Assembly: GCA_937892635.1 (NCBI GenBank)
Contig: CALBKB010000015.1
Location: 1 to 12,174 of the forward strand
Direction of reading: 5' to 3'
DNA length: 12,174 bases
Origin: an uncultured Clostridia bacterium
GTDB lineage: Bacteria; Bacillota; Clostridia; Oscillospirales; UMGS1783
Shown: in pieces, positions 5,817 to 11,631 of the stretch
How positions within the stretch are numbered: position 1 is the stretch's first letter
How the letters are laid out: the number at the start of each line of letters is the position of its first letter
Position numbers and translations under genes: made by a program
Notes under the pieces: model-generated
What the model saw: the letters and a program-made list of their open reading frames with translations, nothing else
Database searches by the model: none
What the model was told of the DNA's origin: nothing

Positions 5817-6075
5817 AAAGCGTTTGAGCGCAAACCAGTACCCTTTCCTTCGCGTGGCAGAGAGTTGTCGGACGGTGCAAGACAATGACGTGGGGTTTGG
5901 CGAATTCCTTGCGCAAGCTGTGGGCTGAAGGCGATAGCTGTGTAGGCTCTACCGGGTGCGACCGTTATATGGCGAGGATGTTTTCAAGCATCCGATGAGG
6001 CTCCATAGGAGCGAAGCAGAGTGGTACCACGGTGTATAACTGTCCCTGTATCTTTGGATACGGGGCTTTTTTATT
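5817..6075 (+). promoter_or_regulatory. T-box riboswitch leader, probable tryptophan specificity
   Basis: The leader senses uncharged tRNA and controls readthrough into the transporter genes. The T-box sequence AGAGTGGTACCACGG is at 6018-6032. Stem I: lower helix 5829-5836 with 5894-5902 (one bulge), AGTA (5837-5840) on the 5' side of the specifier loop, the AG-rich bulge CAGAGAG (5858-5864), and helix TTGTC/GACAA (5865-5869/5881-5885) capped by GGACGGTGCAA. TGG at 5891-5893 lies at the 3' side of the specifier loop next to the lower helix, so it is the best specifier codon (Trp). Downstream CCGTTAT is also typical. The leader ends in a terminator at 6044-6075. T-box identity is firm; the specifier is somewhat less so. 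Confidence 0.88.
6044..6075 (+). terminator. Regulated terminator of the T-box leader
   Basis: CCCTGTATC (6044-6052) pairs over 9 bp with GATACGGGG (6057-6065) around the loop TTTG, followed by a run of six Ts. The 5' arm overlaps the sequence that would form the antiterminator with the T-box. Confidence 0.85.
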
Positions 6076-6100
6076 TCTAAACAAAGAGAGGTAACTAAAC

Positions 6101-7096
6101 ATGAAAAAAGTATTGTCACTCATCCTTGTGCTGGTCTTGAGTATCGGCGCTTGCGTCGGTTGCAGCGGCACGGCCGCACCTTCAATCGTGATTGATGCCG
6201 ACAAGGAGAACTACGTGGTGGGGATCTGTCAGCTGGTCAGCCATGAATCCCTGGATCAAGCGACGCTTGGTTTTAAGGAGGCTTTGACCCAAGCATTGTC
6301 CGACGAAGGGCGCACCGTTACCTTCAAAGAGCAAAACGGGCAGGGCGATTCCAATACCTGCGTAACCATTGTCAACTCCTTTGTAGCGGATAAGGTTGAC
6401 CTGATCCTGGGCAACGCTACCGCGGCTCTGCAAGCCGCCTACAACGCCACCCAGACCATTCCCGTGCTGGGTACCTCGATCACGGAATACGGCGTAGCCT
6501 TAGAGATTGAGAACTTTAACGGCACGGTTGGCAACAACGTATCGGGCACGTCCGATCTGGCGCCTCTTAATGAACAGGCGCAAATGATGATTGATGTGCT
6601 TAACCTCGAAGCGGGGGCAACGGTGGGTATTCTTTATTGCTCAGCCGAAGCCAACTCCAAATATCAGTATGATGCCGTCAAGGCCTATTTGGAAGACAGA
6701 CGCATGACGGTCAACGAATATAAATTCTCGGAATCGACCGAGTTGCAAGGTATTACCACCAAGGCCGCCGGTGAATGCGATGCGCTATATATTCCTACCG
6801 ATAACACCGTTGCTTCCAACGATGAGATCGTACGCAACGTGTGCAGCGCCGCCAAGGTGCCTGTTTTCACCGGATATGAGAGCGATATTTGCTTTGCGAC
6901 CTTAGCCATCAGCTACTATAACATCGGCGCCGAGACGGGTAAGATGGCTGCCGAGATTTTGTTAGGCAAATCAGACATTACCCAAATGGCTATTCGCTAT
7001 GATGCGGCACCGGTTAAGAAATACAATGCCGACATTTGCGCCGAACTGGGAATTGACACGGCGGCTCTGGACGCTAACGGGTTTGTGGCCCGCTAA
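6101..7096 (+). CDS. trpX: ABC transporter substrate-binding lipoprotein, probable tryptophan (TrpX)
   Basis: A 331-residue extracellular solute-binding protein. The N-terminus is a lipoprotein signal: MKK, a hydrophobic core (residues 4-17), and a Cys at 21 within ACVGC. The -3 residue is Cys rather than Leu, so the lipobox is imperfect. The mature part fits the ABC_sub_bind (PF04392) periplasmic-binding fold: YVVGICQLVSHESLDQATLG, later LILGNATAALQAAYNATQTI, and VGILYCSAEANSKYQYDAVK. AGAGAGG at 6085-6091 is 9 nt before the ATG. It is the first gene of a three-gene operon behind a T-box whose likely specifier is Trp, which is the main reason for assigning tryptophan. Without the leader, only 'ABC_sub_bind family' could be said. 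Confidence 0.85.
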   Translation: MKKVLSLILVLVLSIGACVGCSGTAAPSIVIDADKENYVVGICQLVSHESLDQATLGFKEALTQALSDEGRTVTFKEQNGQGDSNTCVTIVNSFVADKVDLILGNATAALQAAYNATQTIPVLGTSITEYGVALEIENFNGTVGNNVSGTSDLAPLNEQAQMMIDVLNLEAGATVGILYCSAEANSKYQYDAVKAYLEDRRMTVNEYKFSESTELQGITTKAAGECDALYIPTDNTVASNDEIVRNVCSAAKVPVFTGYESDICFATLAISYYNIGAETGKMAAEILLGKSDITQMAIRYDAAPVKKYNADICAELGIDTAALDANGFVAR

Positions 7097-7110
7097 ATCG
7101 GAGAAACTGC

Positions 7111-8025
7111 ATGGGATTTCTTAATGCATTACCCGGCGCAGTGGCGCAGGGACTGATTTGGGGTATTATGGCCATTGGTCTATACATATCCTATAAAATT
7201 TTAGATATTGCCGATCTGACGGTCGACGGCTCGCTGTGCACGGGTGCCTGTGTCTGCGCGGTGGCGCTGGCGGGTGGGATCAATCCGTGGATCTGCTTGA
7301 TTTTGGCTTTTGTGGCAGGCGGACTGGCCGGCGTTTTTACCGGTGTTTGCCATACCGTCATGGGGATTCCGGCTATTTTGTCGGGTATTCTCACACAACT
7401 GATTTTATGGTCGGTTAACCTGAAAATTTTAGGCAAGTCGACCTTGGCCATCAGCGCGCGCAACTACCGCGTTCTCCTTTCTTCGGGCGACAATTTGCGC
7501 GCCGGTTTGGTAGGCGTGCTCTTTTGCGCCGGTATCATTGTGTTACTCTTTCTCTTCTTCTATACCGAGATTGGGCTTTCGGTCAAGTCGACGGGTGACA
7601 ATGCCGACATGAGCGAGGCGCAGGGCATAAACGTCAAATTCAACAAGGTGCTGGGGCTGGCCATCTCCAACGGCATCGTAGCCTTGGCGGGTGCGTTATT
7701 GGCGCAATATCAGGGGTTTGCCGATATCAACATGGGACGCGGCGCCATTGTTATCGGGTTGGCGGCCATTATTATCGGGCTGTCCATTTCCATGAAGATT
7801 AAGCCCAACTTTGTTGTGAGCTTGATTGGTGTAGTTGGCGGCAGTATTGCCTACTACCTGGTGTATTCCTTTGTTATTTGGTTGGGGCTGGACACCGATC
7901 TGCTGAAAATGCTTTCAGCGGTAGTGGTGACCATTTTCCTGGCACTTCCCTATCTGAAAAAAGAGTATTTCACCAAAGTCAAGCCGCCTGAGGATTTGGA
8001 CAACGGAGGTGAAGGCCATGCTTAA
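7111..8025 (+). CDS. trpY: ABC transporter permease, probable tryptophan (TrpY)
   Basis: A 304-residue integral membrane protein of the branched-chain/ribose-type permease class (BPD_transp_2). About eight to ten hydrophobic segments are visible. Family-like stretches include LDIADLTVDGSLCTGACVCA near residues 31-50 and AQYQGFADINMGRGAIVIGL near 195-220. The C-terminal tail is charged and cytoplasmic (VKPPEDLDNGGEGHA). CGGAG at 7099-7103 is 7 nt before the ATG and 14 nt separate it from trpX. It overlaps the ATPase gene by 8 nt, which suggests coupled translation of the two partners. It would form the transmembrane channel for substrate delivered by the lipoprotein. Confidence 0.87.
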   Translation: MGFLNALPGAVAQGLIWGIMAIGLYISYKILDIADLTVDGSLCTGACVCAVALAGGINPWICLILAFVAGGLAGVFTGVCHTVMGIPAILSGILTQLILWSVNLKILGKSTLAISARNYRVLLSSGDNLRAGLVGVLFCAGIIVLLFLFFYTEIGLSVKSTGDNADMSEAQGINVKFNKVLGLAISNGIVALAGALLAQYQGFADINMGRGAIVIGLAAIIIGLSISMKIKPNFVVSLIGVVGGSIAYYLVYSFVIWLGLDTDLLKMLSAVVVTIFLALPYLKKEYFTKVKPPEDLDNGGEGHA

Positions 8026-8815
8026 GATCACCCATTTATACAAGACCTTCAACCCCAATACCGTCAATGAGAAGCGGGCGTTGGCCAATCTCAATCTTCA
8101 CCTAAACCAGGGTGACTTTGTGACGGTAATCGGTGGCAACGGTGCAGGAAAGAGCACGCTACTTAACGCTATTTCGGGGGTATGGAAGCCGGACTACGGC
8201 ACTATTGAGATCGACGGTGTTGACGTTACCGGCCTGCCGGCCTACAAGCGAGCGTCGCTGCTGTGCCGCGTGTTCCAAGATCCCATGAAGGGCACGGCGC
8301 CTGACATGGAGATTGCCGAGAATTTGGCCATTGCCGATCGACGCGGTACGCGGCGGCGGTTGGTGTGGGGCTGCACCCGCAAAAACCGCGAACAATACAA
8401 GGCGTTGTTAGCCCAACTGGAATTGGGCTTAGAGGATCGGTTATCGACCAAGGTAGGGCTATTGTCGGGCGGGCAGCGTCAGGCGGTCACGCTATTGATG
8501 GCGACGTTGAAAAACCCGAAGTTACTATTGCTTGACGAGCACACGGCGGCACTGGATCCCAAGACAGCGGCCAAGGTGCTGAGCATTACCAATAAATTAG
8601 TGACCGAGAACGGATTGACCACCTTAATGATCACGCACAACATGCACGATGCGATTGCCTACGGCAATCGACTGATCATGATGCATGAAGGGCGGATTGT
8701 GGTGGATATTGAAGGCGAAGCCAAACAGGCACTTACCATTGATCAATTACTGGCCTTGTTTGAGAAAAACAGCGGCAGTAAGTTTGCCAGTGACAAAGAA
8801 TTGTTATCCAAATAA
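8018..8815 (+). CDS. trpZ: ABC transporter ATP-binding protein, probable tryptophan (TrpZ)
   Basis: A 265-residue cytoplasmic ATPase that powers the transporter. All motifs are intact: Walker A GGNGAGKST (39-47), Q-loop Q87 in VFQDP, signature LSGGQ (149-153), Walker B LLLLDE (169-174) followed by D-loop ALDP, and the switch histidine H207 in MITHNMHDA. ATG 8018 is chosen because GGAGGTG (8005-8011) lies 6 nt upstream; a GTG at 8009 overlaps that ribosome site. The start overlaps the permease stop by 8 nt. A strong terminator directly follows, closing the operon. Confidence 0.93.
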   Translation: MLKITHLYKTFNPNTVNEKRALANLNLHLNQGDFVTVIGGNGAGKSTLLNAISGVWKPDYGTIEIDGVDVTGLPAYKRASLLCRVFQDPMKGTAPDMEIAENLAIADRRGTRRRLVWGCTRKNREQYKALLAQLELGLEDRLSTKVGLLSGGQRQAVTLLMATLKNPKLLLLDEHTAALDPKTAAKVLSITNKLVTENGLTTLMITHNMHDAIAYGNRLIMMHEGRIVVDIEGEAKQALTIDQLLALFEKNSGSKFASDKELLSK

Positions 8816-8818
8816 GCA

Positions 8819-8850
8819 AGAGAGCCATCCTACGATGGCTCTCTTTTTTA
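8819..8850 (+). terminator. Intrinsic terminator of the trpXYZ operon
   Basis: AGAGAGCCATC (8819-8829) and GATGGCTCTCT (8834-8844) form a perfect 11-bp stem with the 4-nt loop CTAC, followed by a T-run to 8849. The stop codon of the convergent bofA gene lies in the T-run. On the minus strand the hairpin lacks a good T tract. Confidence 0.9.
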
Positions 8851-9087
8851 GAACAAGCGAAGAAGGAGCAGCAGAGCAAGCCCGGGAAGGCCTAAAATTA
8901 CGCATAGACCGACCGACACAACGGTGTAGCCCAGTTCAATGCCCAGCAGATTGACACCAACCAGCCCGAAGAGACCGGCCAAGACAGAGGCTAGGACATG
9001 TCGTTTTTTTACGAGCAGCCAAATCAGCAGGCACAGAAGGAGTATGCCGCCGATGACCAGTCCGATATAGAGAAAAAGATCCGTCAT
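8848..9087 (-). CDS. bofA: BofA family protein, inhibitor of pro-sigma-K processing
   Basis: A 79-residue membrane protein, close to the 87 residues of B. subtilis BofA. It has hydrophobic segments at about 3-26 and 31-50, and ends with the family's C-terminal pattern (GVNLLGIELGYTVV, then LGLPGLALLLLLRLF). In B. subtilis, BofA with SpoIVFA holds the SpoIVFB protease inactive in the outer forespore membrane until the sigma-K checkpoint is met. ATG 9087 is preferred because GGGTGAT (9098-9092) is correctly spaced before it; in-frame ATGs at 9093 and 9105 lack usable ribosome sites. No recR neighbour is present, unlike in Bacillus. A possible sigma-E promoter lies upstream. This gene is the best indication in the window that the organism sporulates. 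Confidence 0.82.
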   Translation of the reverse strand: MTDLFLYIGLVIGGILLLCLLIWLLVKKRHVLASVLAGLFGLVGVNLLGIELGYTVVSVGLCVILGLPGLALLLLLRLF

Positions 9088-9103
9088 TTTCATCACCCGT
9101 TGC

Positions 9104-9132
9104 ATTGTATGTTTGTCCGTGACATATTATGA
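9104..9132 (-). promoter_or_regulatory. Candidate sigma-E-type promoter of bofA
   Basis: On the minus strand, -10-like CATACAAT (9111-9104) matches the mother-cell sigma-E -10 consensus. TCATAAT (9132-9126) lies 14 nt upstream and differs from the -35 consensus at one position. The predicted start, about 9097, falls almost on the ribosome site, which weakens the call. Confidence 0.35.
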
Positions 9133-9142
9133 AAGGGAGGTG

Positions 9143-9613
9143 ATGAAATTGTTTATCAAGACTTTTCGGCTGCGGCGACCGGTGGCTTTTTTAGTGGCCG
9201 CGGTATTGGCGGCGGGGATCGGTTTGGTCGGCGCGGGATTATTGACGGATCGGCCGAGTGTTCCGATATCGACGGTGGCCGTGACGGATAACGCCGGACG
9301 CATCGCCTTTTTGGGAGGATTCGGTTGGCAGGTCGACGAGGAGCCGAGCGAGATCTTGGAGATTGTGATTCCCGACCAATTTGACAGCGTGTATGAGCAA
9401 TATAATCAACTACAAAAAAAACAGGGCTATGACCTGACTCGCTGGCGCGGCAAAACGGCGCGGCGATACACCTATCGGATTCTCAACTATCCCAATGCGC
9501 AGGATGAGGTCTTTGCCAACCTTATTTTATGCGACGGTCAAGTCATCGGCGGTGACGTATCCAGCGTGGCATTGAATGGGTTTATGCATGGACTGATCTA
9601 TGAGAAGGAATGA
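9143..9613 (+). CDS. Membrane-anchored DUF4830 protein
   Basis: A 156-residue protein. It has a basic N-terminus (KTFRLRR) and one membrane segment at about residues 13-35 (signal-anchor type), then an extracytoplasmic domain. The domain carries DUF4830 hallmarks: RIAFLGGFGWQVDEEP, IPDQFDSVYEQYNQLQKKQG, YDLTRW, YRILNYP, and GGDVSSVALNGFMHGL. Its function is unknown; the family is seen mostly in Clostridia. GGAGG at 9136-9140 is only 2 nt from ATG 9143 but 8 nt from an in-frame TTG at 9149, so translation may really begin at the TTG; AAGG at 9133 would serve the ATG. It is divergent from bofA and no terminator is seen after it. Confidence 0.82.
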   Translation: MKLFIKTFRLRRPVAFLVAAVLAAGIGLVGAGLLTDRPSVPISTVAVTDNAGRIAFLGGFGWQVDEEPSEILEIVIPDQFDSVYEQYNQLQKKQGYDLTRWRGKTARRYTYRILNYPNAQDEVFANLILCDGQVIGGDVSSVALNGFMHGLIYEKE

Positions 9614-9631
9614 AAAAAATGCCAAATTTGC

Positions 9632-9660
9632 TTGACAATTGGGGAATCAAGTGCTATTAT
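9632..9660 (+). promoter_or_regulatory. Promoter upstream of the leader RNA and cold-shock gene
   Basis: TTGACA (9632-9637), a 17-nt spacer, and TATTAT (9655-9660), with TGC directly before the -10 as an extended element. The predicted start is about 9667, 133 nt before the cold-shock ATG. Confidence 0.8.
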
Positions 9661-9666
9661 GTTGGT

Positions 9667-9755
9667 GTATTCACGACACGGCACTCACAGCTCACATTAG
9701 TGTAAGTCCCCCTGTCCGAAAGGCTCGACTTACCTAGATGTGAGTTTTTTGTTTT
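9667..9755 (+). ncRNA. Structured leader RNA or small RNA ending in a terminator-like hairpin, upstream of a csp gene
   Basis: An RNA of about 89 nt lies between the promoter and the cold-shock gene. CTCACAT (9691-9697) pairs with ATGTGAG (9738-9744), TAG (9698-9700) with CTA (9734-9736), and GTAAGTC (9702-9708) with GACTTAC (9727-9733), with single-base bulges. The long apical loop contains a possible CCT/AGG mini-helix. TTTTTTGTTTT follows directly (9745-9755), so it looks like an intrinsic terminator or attenuator. An earlier CTCAC (9684-9688) could compete for the 3' arm. I cannot match it to a known riboswitch class. Confidence 0.55.
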
Positions 9756-9799
9756 CCCGGCGTAATACAACATCAACATATTTCCGGAGGTACTGGTAA

Positions 9800-10009
9800 A
9801 TGACCGGCACAGTTAAATGGTTCAATGCAGAAAAGGGTTATGGATTCATCGCCAACGATGAGGGCGGCGAGGATGTTTTTGTTCATTTCTCGGCCATTCA
9901 GGTAGACGGCTTCAAGACTCTCAACGAGGGCCAGAAGGTCTCCTTTGAAACCGAGCAGGATCCCAAAAACGCCAGCAAATTGCGCGCTGTTAATGTGATC
10001 CCCCAGTAA
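9800..10009 (+). CDS. Cold-shock domain protein (CspA family)
   Basis: A 69-residue single-stranded nucleic-acid-binding protein with a five-strand OB fold, acting as an RNA chaperone. MTGTVKWFNAEKGYGFI opens the cold-shock domain; RNP1 is KGYGFI (12-17) and RNP2 is VFVHF (26-30). The length is standard for the family. GGAGG at 9786-9790 is 9 nt before the ATG. It is monocistronic, with its own promoter, a structured 5' leader and a strong terminator. The leader hairpin suggests control by attenuation or RNA stability. Which paralogue this is, and whether it is cold-induced, cannot be told. Confidence 0.95.
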   Translation: MTGTVKWFNAEKGYGFIANDEGGEDVFVHFSAIQVDGFKTLNEGQKVSFETEQDPKNASKLRAVNVIPQ

Positions 10010-10023
10010 ATCGAACCTTGTAT

Positions 10024-10057
10024 AAAAGGACGGAGCTGATAGCTCCGTCCTTTTATT
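10024..10057. terminator. Bidirectional intrinsic terminator (csp gene / SGNH hydrolase gene)
   Basis: AAAAGGACGGAGCT (10024-10037) and AGCTCCGTCCTTTT (10041-10054) form a perfect 14-bp stem with the loop GAT. The T-run and A-run ends are symmetrical, so it serves the csp gene on + and the hydrolase gene, which stops at 10060, on -. Confidence 0.9.
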
Positions 10058-10059
10058 TG

Positions 10060-10713
10060 TTACAGACTCAGCAAAAAGCCTTCCAAGCGATCCGCAATCA
10101 CCTGCTGACCGGCATCATTGGGATGCAGACCATCGGGCACGTATGTTTCCTGAACGACAGGAATACGAGGTTGCAAGCCCGACATCTTGAACAGATCCAG
10201 CACCGGCAGCGCCATATACTCGGCCGTGCGGCGGATGATATCGACATAATCGGAAAGGACGTTGCCTTCCTTCACTTTCTGTTCGGTTAAGAACATCTCC
10301 TCGGTGCAGCGATGCAGCGGCGTCATAATGACATAAACGGCATGGGGATTATGCTCAATAAGACCCTGCATCAGACAACGGCAGGCGCCGCAGAAGGTTT
10401 CGGGCGTGGTATCACCCCACTGACCGAAGGGAGCGTCGCCGTGACCGAAATCATTAGTGCCGCCGAAGAAGACGACGATCTCGGCATCGGTGGGGATATC
10501 CTTGATACGGGAAAGAAAGTCCTTATCAAAGCTCGGCGTGGCACTGGGCGTGCGCTGAGGCGTGATGCGGGTACCGGAGATCCCATCGACGTACAGATCC
10601 CAACCGTGCTTTTTGGCTAAAATGGCGTGATAGAGGGCATCGGGACCACTGGTGCCGACACCTTCGGTGATGCTGTCTCCCATAACGGCGACCTTGCGAT
10701 GTTTAAGTTCCAT
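10060..10713 (-). CDS. SGNH/GDSL-family hydrolase (probable esterase or deacylase)
   Basis: A 217-residue protein with all SGNH blocks. Block I is VMGDSITEG with nucleophile S14, block II is GISGTR (G44), block III is GGTNDF with N87, and block V is VPDGLHPND with D194 and H197. No signal peptide is visible, so a cytoplasmic enzyme is likely; the substrate is unknown (candidates include acetylated sugars, lipids or peptides). ATG 10713 is chosen because GAGGT lies 8 nt upstream and the protein then begins MELKHRKVAVMGDS. An upstream in-frame start near 10830 would overlap mntP. It is the second gene of an operon with mntP (11 nt gap), and ends at a bidirectional terminator. Confidence 0.88.
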   Translation of the reverse strand: MELKHRKVAVMGDSITEGVGTSGPDALYHAILAKKHGWDLYVDGISGTRITPQRTPSATPSFDKDFLSRIKDIPTDAEIVVFFGGTNDFGHGDAPFGQWGDTTPETFCGACRCLMQGLIEHNPHAVYVIMTPLHRCTEEMFLTEQKVKEGNVLSDYVDIIRRTAEYMALPVLDLFKMSGLQPRIPVVQETYVPDGLHPNDAGQQVIADRLEGFLLSL

Positions 10714-10724
10714 GTTTTTGACCT

Positions 10725-11294
10725 CTATATCTGAATAATTTCTAAATGTTCCAATAAGATTTTTAATCCAATGAGGACCAAGAGGATGCCACCCAACAGC
10801 TGCGCCTTGTTGGAGAATTTCTGCCCGCACAACGAGCCGACCTTAACCCCGAGCGCCGAGAGGACAAAGGTGGTAATGCCGATCAAACCGATAGCGCCGA
10901 ACATTTGGGCTGTATTCAATAACAGCGAGAAGGTGACGCCGACGGCTAAGGCGTCGATACTGGTAGCAACAGCGGCCATGAGCATATCCATCGGTTTTAA
11001 GGAATTACTCTGTGCATCGGGCGGCCCGAAGCTGTCCCACACCATTTTGCCGCCGATAAAGGCGAGAAGACCGAAAGCGATCCAATGATCAAAAGCCGTG
11101 ATATGACTGCGAAAAGCCGAGCCCAGAAGATAACCGAACAGCGGCATAAAGGCCTGAAAAAAGCCAAACCAAGCGCCTACGACAGCCATCTTGCTGATCT
11201 TAACCCGACGCTCCCCCAGCCCCTTACAGATGGCCACGGCAAAGGCATCGGCACTCAAACCTACCGCAATTAAAAACAGTTCTGCAAAACCCAT
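10725..11294 (-). CDS. mntP: Manganese efflux pump MntP
   Basis: A 189-residue inner-membrane protein with six hydrophobic segments, the usual MntP (YebN, UPF0059) length and layout. The two internally related halves each contain an acidic membrane motif: SADAFAVA (D16) and SIDALAVGV (D114). These correspond to the conserved aspartates needed for Mn export in E. coli MntP. GAGGT lies 8 nt before the ATG. It is transcribed from a consensus-like promoter with only about a 20-nt leader, so the yybP-ykoY manganese riboswitch that often precedes mntP is absent here. It is cotranscribed with the SGNH hydrolase gene. Confidence 0.92.
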   Translation of the reverse strand: MGFAELFLIAVGLSADAFAVAICKGLGERRVKISKMAVVGAWFGFFQAFMPLFGYLLGSAFRSHITAFDHWIAFGLLAFIGGKMVWDSFGPPDAQSNSLKPMDMLMAAVATSIDALAVGVTFSLLLNTAQMFGAIGLIGITTFVLSALGVKVGSLCGQKFSNKAQLLGGILLVLIGLKILLEHLEIIQI

Positions 11295-11320
11295 GTCAAA
11301 ACCTCACTCATAATATAGTT

Positions 11321-11349
11321 ATTATAGCACCGGGCCTTTCATTCGTCAA
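11321..11349 (-). promoter_or_regulatory. Promoter of the mntP operon
   Basis: On the minus strand, TTGACG (11349-11344), a 17-nt spacer, and TATAAT (11326-11321), with TGC just before the -10. The predicted start is about 11314, giving a leader of about 20 nt. Confidence 0.8.
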
Positions 11350-11369
11350 CAACAAGCCAACCACAAGCA

Positions 11370-11398
11370 TTGACAAAGTTTGACGTTTTGTATATCAT
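11370..11398 (+). promoter_or_regulatory. Predicted promoter of a small + transcript
   Basis: TTGACA (11370-11375), a 17-nt spacer, and TATCAT (11393-11398). The predicted start is about 11405, immediately before AAGGAGG (11407-11413). Confidence 0.6.
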
Positions 11399-11441
11399 GC
11401 CGATAGAAGGAGGCGACGTTTACGATCTTTGCTTGTGATAC

Positions 11442-11621
11442 ATGTATATTCATGACGGGTCGACGCTTGAGCCCTTTAAAGCCCTTGCGGCACAGATGCC
11501 GCACCGCCTGGTATGGACGGTCGTTGCCTTGGTGGGATACTTCCTGTTGGTTGTCATCGTCCTGGGCGGCGCCATCCTGATTCGAAAAGCAATAGAAAAA
11601 AAGAGAGTCACCGATCGGTGA
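11442..11621 (+). CDS. Possible 59-residue single-pass membrane peptide
   Basis: The frame encodes MYIHDGSTLEPFKALAAQMP, then a strongly hydrophobic stretch at residues 24-47 (VWTVVALVGYFLLVVIVLGG), then a basic tail (RKAIEKKRVTDR). This is a typical small membrane protein layout, positive inside. A promoter (11370-11398) and a terminator (11601-11631) frame it, and the stop lies within the terminator stem. The odd point is that the only good ribosome site (AAGGAGG, 11407-11413) is 28 nt before the ATG. In the same frame there is a TGA at 11436, so the frame cannot be extended upstream to a normal start. It may be a decayed gene, a gene with a non-standard start, or chance. The opposite strand offers only an arginine- and cysteine-rich shadow. 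Confidence 0.45.
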   Translation: MYIHDGSTLEPFKALAAQMPHRLVWTVVALVGYFLLVVIVLGGAILIRKAIEKKRVTDR

Positions 11622-11631
11622 CTCTTTTTTT
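11601..11631. terminator. Bidirectional intrinsic terminator (small peptide gene / antiporter gene)
   Basis: AGAGTCACC (11604-11612) and GGTGACTCT (11617-11625) enclose GATC, making a perfect palindrome. It is flanked by an A-rich left side and seven Ts (11625-11631). It ends the + transcript; the antiporter stop codon overlaps its T-run. Confidence 0.88.

Noticed and set aside
11436..11438. TGA as a recoded codon (Sec/Pyl-like or Trp) within the small peptide frame
   Set aside because: Other genes here end at TGA (for example the ATPase at 1669-1671), tryptophan is encoded by TGG throughout, and no SECIS-like hairpin is evident.
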